Shown piece after piece: positions 3,070 to 5,420 of a DNA stretch of 5,420 bases. The position numbers and the translations under genes were made by a program. How positions within the stretch are numbered: position 1 is the stretch's first letter; each line of letters opens with the position of its first letter. The stretch is from Candidatus Peregrinibacteria bacterium (GTDB lineage: Bacteria > Patescibacteriota > Gracilibacteria > UBA1369 > LOWO2-01-FULL-3). Below the pieces are notes generated by a model, which did not search any database, was not told the origin of the DNA, and saw nothing but the letters and a program-made list of their open reading frames with translations. Where the stretch lies: positions 1 through 5,420 of the forward strand of contig PXEC01000143.1 of NCBI GenBank assembly GCA_003566255.1, written 5' to 3'.

Positions 3070-5420
3070 TCAAAGACTTTTTATTTCCTCTTTCAGTCTC
3101 GCTATTGACGCTTTTGTTTCTTTAAGTCGGGCTTGTTCTTTTTCAACAAGTTCTTTTGGAGCTTTTTCAATGAACCCCTTGCTGTTTAATTTTTTTTCTA
3201 TGATTTGCAGGAAGGATTCTTTTGATTCAAGCTCCTTGCTCAGTCTTGCAGTTTCCTTTTCCGTGTCCACCATCGCCTCTAGCGGAAGGTATATTTTTGC
3301 TTTCTTGAGAATTATCGCCTTGGAGTTTTTCGGTTTTTCTCCCGTTTCCTCAATTGTAAGAGCTTCCAATCTTGCCAGTCTCATTATGGGCTCTCTGTTT
3401 TCTTCTATATCTTTTTTATGTTTACCGGCGTGAATAAAAGCTTTGATATATTTTCCCGCTTCTACTCCCATTTCAGCCCGACAGCTTCTTATACCGGTTA
3501 TTATTTCCTGTATCGTTTCCATGGATTCAGCGTCCTTTTTGAAAACAAGATCGGCATTGTATTGTGGCCAACTCTCCCCCATCAACAATGTTTTTGAAGG
3601 GCTTGCGTATTCCCACAATTTTTCCGTAACAAAAGGAACAAACGGATGCAGTAATTTTAAGATATTTCGCAAGACAAAAATAAGAACGTGCGGATTTTTG
3701 TATTCGCCTTTTGAAATCTCCAGATACCAATCGCAATATTGTTTCCATATGAACTCGTATATTTTTGTTCCGGCTTCCGAGAACTTGTAGCCGTTCACAT
3801 CCGAATTAACTTCTTTTATGAGTTCCTGAAGTCGAGTCAATATCCATTTATCCGCCGGAGATTTTACCATCTCCAAATCGAATTCTTTTTTAAGATCTTC
3901 TTCGGACACATTCATAAGCGCGAATCTTGCTCCGTTCCAGATTTTGTTAACAAAGTTTCTATATCCCGCGATTTTTTCTTCATACAGTCTCATGTCGTTT
4001 CCGGGCGCGCTTCCTATAACCAGGCTTAGCCGCACCGCGTCCGTTCCGTATTTTTCTATCATTTCCAGAGGATCTATACATGTTTCCGGTCTGGATTTAC
4101 TCATTTTTTGTCCGGTTCTATCCCTTATCAAGCCGTGCAGATAGACCGTATGGAAAGGAATTTCGTTTAACGCGTAGTTTGTCATCATTATCATTCTGGC
4201 GACCCAGAAGAAAAGAATGTCATATCCCGTTTCCATTACGGAAGTAGGATGAAAATATTTAAGGTCCTCGGTTTCTTTTGGCCAACCCAGTGTTGAAAAA
4301 GTCCAAAGTCCGGAGGAAAACCACGTATCCAGTGTGTCCGGATCTCTTTTCCACTCCTTCTTCCCGCACTTCTCGCACTTTGAGGGCTTTTCTTTTGATG
4401 CCTGCGGATGTTCACAGTCTTTGCAATACCAGACAGGGATCCTGTGCCCGAACCAAATTTGTCTGGATATGCACCAGTCGTGCAGGTTGTGCATCCAGTG
4501 AAAATATATTTTTTTAAATCTGGCGGGGAGTATCTTAATTTCCCCGTTTTCAACTACCTCTATCGCTTTTTGTTTTATCGATTTCTTTGTCTTCCCGTCT
4601 TTTATGACCGGTTTATCAACATCTATGAACCATTGTTTGGAGATCAGCGGTTCTATGGGGCTGCCGCATCTGTAACAAACCGACAGATTGTGTGAAAAAT
4701 CATCTATTTTCTCTATAAGGCCCATTTTTTTCATATCCCTTACCATTGCTTCCCGACATTCCAAAGTTGTCATCCCTGCGTACTTTCCACAATTTTTCTT
4801 CATCCTTCCCTTTTCGTCTATGACGGATTTTGATGGGATGCCGTGCCTTTCCGCTATTTCAAAATCCGCGAAGCTGTGAGCCGGGGTAACTTTTACCGCT
4901 CCGGACCCAAATTCGGGATCCACCGCATCGTCCGCAACCACAATCACTTCAAATTCTCCCAGAACTCCGGGGATTTTATATTTCTTCCCCACCATGTCTT
5001 TGTATCTTTTGTCTTTGGGATGTACCGCGACCGCCGTGTCCCCAAGCTTTGTTTCAGGTCTGGTCGTCGCAAGTACGAACGGTCCGTATTTTATCCAATA
5101 TAGTTTATCGTTCTTCTCCTCGTACTCAACTTCATCGTTTGCCAGGGTGGACTCGCATCTGGGGCACCAATTAACTATTCTGTTGCCTCTGTATATAAGT
5201 CCGTCTTTGTACATCCTTATAAACCCTTCGCTCACCGCGTCGTTAAGTCCCGAGTCCATCGTGTATCTTTCTCTTGTCCAATCACAACTTGCCCCCATCT
5301 TTCTTATCTGATTTCGGATTGTGTCCCGTGAATTTTCAACGTATTTTTTGACCTCTTTTAGAAATTCCGTTCGTCCCAGGTCGTATTTTGTTTTTCCTTT
5401 TTCCGCAAGTAATTGTTCAA
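3070..5420 (-). CDS. valS: Valyl-tRNA synthetase (ValRS), 5' partial, about 782 residues in window
   Basis: ValRS is the cytoplasmic class Ia enzyme that charges tRNA-Val and edits Thr-tRNA-Val. The reading frame stays open to the right edge; the N-terminus with the HIGH motif is outside, so no start is visible. Counting from the Met at 5298-5296 (about 40 further residues precede it), the Rossmann-domain entry is GASCDWTRERYTMD (2-15). A Cys pair in NWCPRC (43-48) leads into the CP1 editing domain: ATTRPET (77-83) and GSGAVKVTPAHSFADFEIAE (131-150). CYRCGSPIEPLISKQWF (208-224) and an insert with four Cys (WYCKDC ... KCEKCG, 290-312) are likely zinc sites, then DTLDTWFSSGLW (321-332). KMSKS is at 398-402 (bases 4107-4093). 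An anticodon-binding helical domain follows (about 480-580), then the Val-specific C-terminal coiled-coil arm (about 675-742). Stop TGA is at 3072-3070. DTLDTWFSSGLW and the C-terminal arm favour ValRS over IleRS/LeuRS. Family length (about 860-950) implies roughly 80-130 residues missing. Confidence 0.98.
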   Translation of the reverse strand, partial: EQLLAEKGKTKYDLGRTEFLKEVKKYVENSRDTIRNQIRKMGASCDWTRERYTMDSGLNDAVSEGFIRMYKDGLIYRGNRIVNWCPRCESTLANDEVEYEEKNDKLYWIKYGPFVLATTRPETKLGDTAVAVHPKDKRYKDMVGKKYKIPGVLGEFEVIVVADDAVDPEFGSGAVKVTPAHSFADFEIAERHGIPSKSVIDEKGRMKKNCGKYAGMTTLECREAMVRDMKKMGLIEKIDDFSHNLSVCYRCGSPIEPLISKQWFIDVDKPVIKDGKTKKSIKQKAIEVVENGEIKILPARFKKIYFHWMHNLHDWCISRQIWFGHRIPVWYCKDCEHPQASKEKPSKCEKCGKKEWKRDPDTLDTWFSSGLWTFSTLGWPKETEDLKYFHPTSVMETGYDILFFWVARMIMMTNYALNEIPFHTVYLHGLIRDRTGQKMSKSRPETCIDPLEMIEKYGTDAVRLSLVIGSAPGNDMRLYEEKIAGYRNFVNKIWNGARFALMNVSEEDLKKEFDLEMVKSPADKWILTRLQELIKEVNSDVNGYKFSEAGTKIYEFIWKQYCDWYLEISKGEYKNPHVLIFVLRNILKLLHPFVPFVTEKLWEYASPSKTLLMGESWPQYNADLVFKKDAESMETIQEIITGIRSCRAEMGVEAGKYIKAFIHAGKHKKDIEENREPIMRLARLEALTIEETGEKPKNSKAIILKKAKIYLPLEAMVDTEKETARLSKELESKESFLQIIEKKLNSKGFIEKAPKELVEKEQARLKETKASIARLKEEIKSL
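4093..4107 (-). other. valS: KMSKS catalytic loop codons of valS
   Basis: These 15 bases encode the class I KMSKS signature that stabilises the transition state of amino acid activation. It is followed by RPETCIDPLEMIEKYGTDA in place of the more common 'KGNVIDP' sequence. The signature itself is intact. Confidence 0.95.

Noticed and set aside
3041..3433. 130-codon plus-strand open frame over the 3' end of valS
   Set aside because: Antisense shadow of the ValRS C-terminal arm; same composition artefact as above.
3070..5298. Treating the Met at 5298 as the start of valS
   Set aside because: The frame stays open to 5420 and the upstream residues (KYDLGRTEF, then a helix ending in RNQIRKM) match the conserved ValRS region before GASCDW, so the true start is outside the window.

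Overview
The window looks like ordinary chromosomal housekeeping DNA from an uncultivated-type bacterium. The best guess is Candidate Phyla Radiation/Patescibacteria, for example a Parcubacteria-like lineage. This rests on protein style: a valyl-tRNA synthetase with a Cys-rich zinc insert and an unusual sequence after KMSKS, a sigma region 4 protein fused to HARE-HTH-like winged helices, a short DUF3467-like protein and a lysine-rich helical-repeat protein. This is family-level recognition, not a search result. Both rightward genes end in TAA, both complete-ended genes of the right-hand leftward block end in TGA, and tryptophans are TGG, so the genetic code is standard and not the UGA-Gly code of Gracilibacteria/SR1.

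Layout from left to right. Positions 1-446 (minus strand) hold a two-gene unit: a DUF3467-like gene followed 2 nt later by dtd (D-aminoacyl-tRNA deacylase), which runs off the left edge. A 135-nt divergent intergenic region (447-581) follows. On the plus strand, 582-905 encodes a stand-alone OmpR/PhoB-type winged helix with no receiver domain. After a 110-nt gap with a good sigma-70 promoter (TTGCGA-17-TATAAT), 1016-2080 encodes the sigma region 4/HARE-HTH protein. Its 3' end overlaps by 11 nt, tail to tail, with a minus-strand gene for a cytoplasmic alpha-helical (TPR-like) repeat protein (2070-2993, TTG start), which has its own promoter at 3028-3057. The right 2.35 kb is the minus-strand valS, lacking its N-terminus, which lies beyond the right edge.

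Functionally, valS and dtd belong to aminoacylation and its proofreading. The two plus-strand genes are DNA-binding regulators. Nothing links the genes into one dedicated system. The most novel material is the sigma4/HARE-HTH protein next to the receiver-less OmpR-type protein, plus the unassigned helical-repeat protein. No RNA genes, mobile elements, CRISPR arrays or convincing intrinsic terminators were seen. None of the five visible gene starts has a well-placed Shine-Dalgarno sequence.
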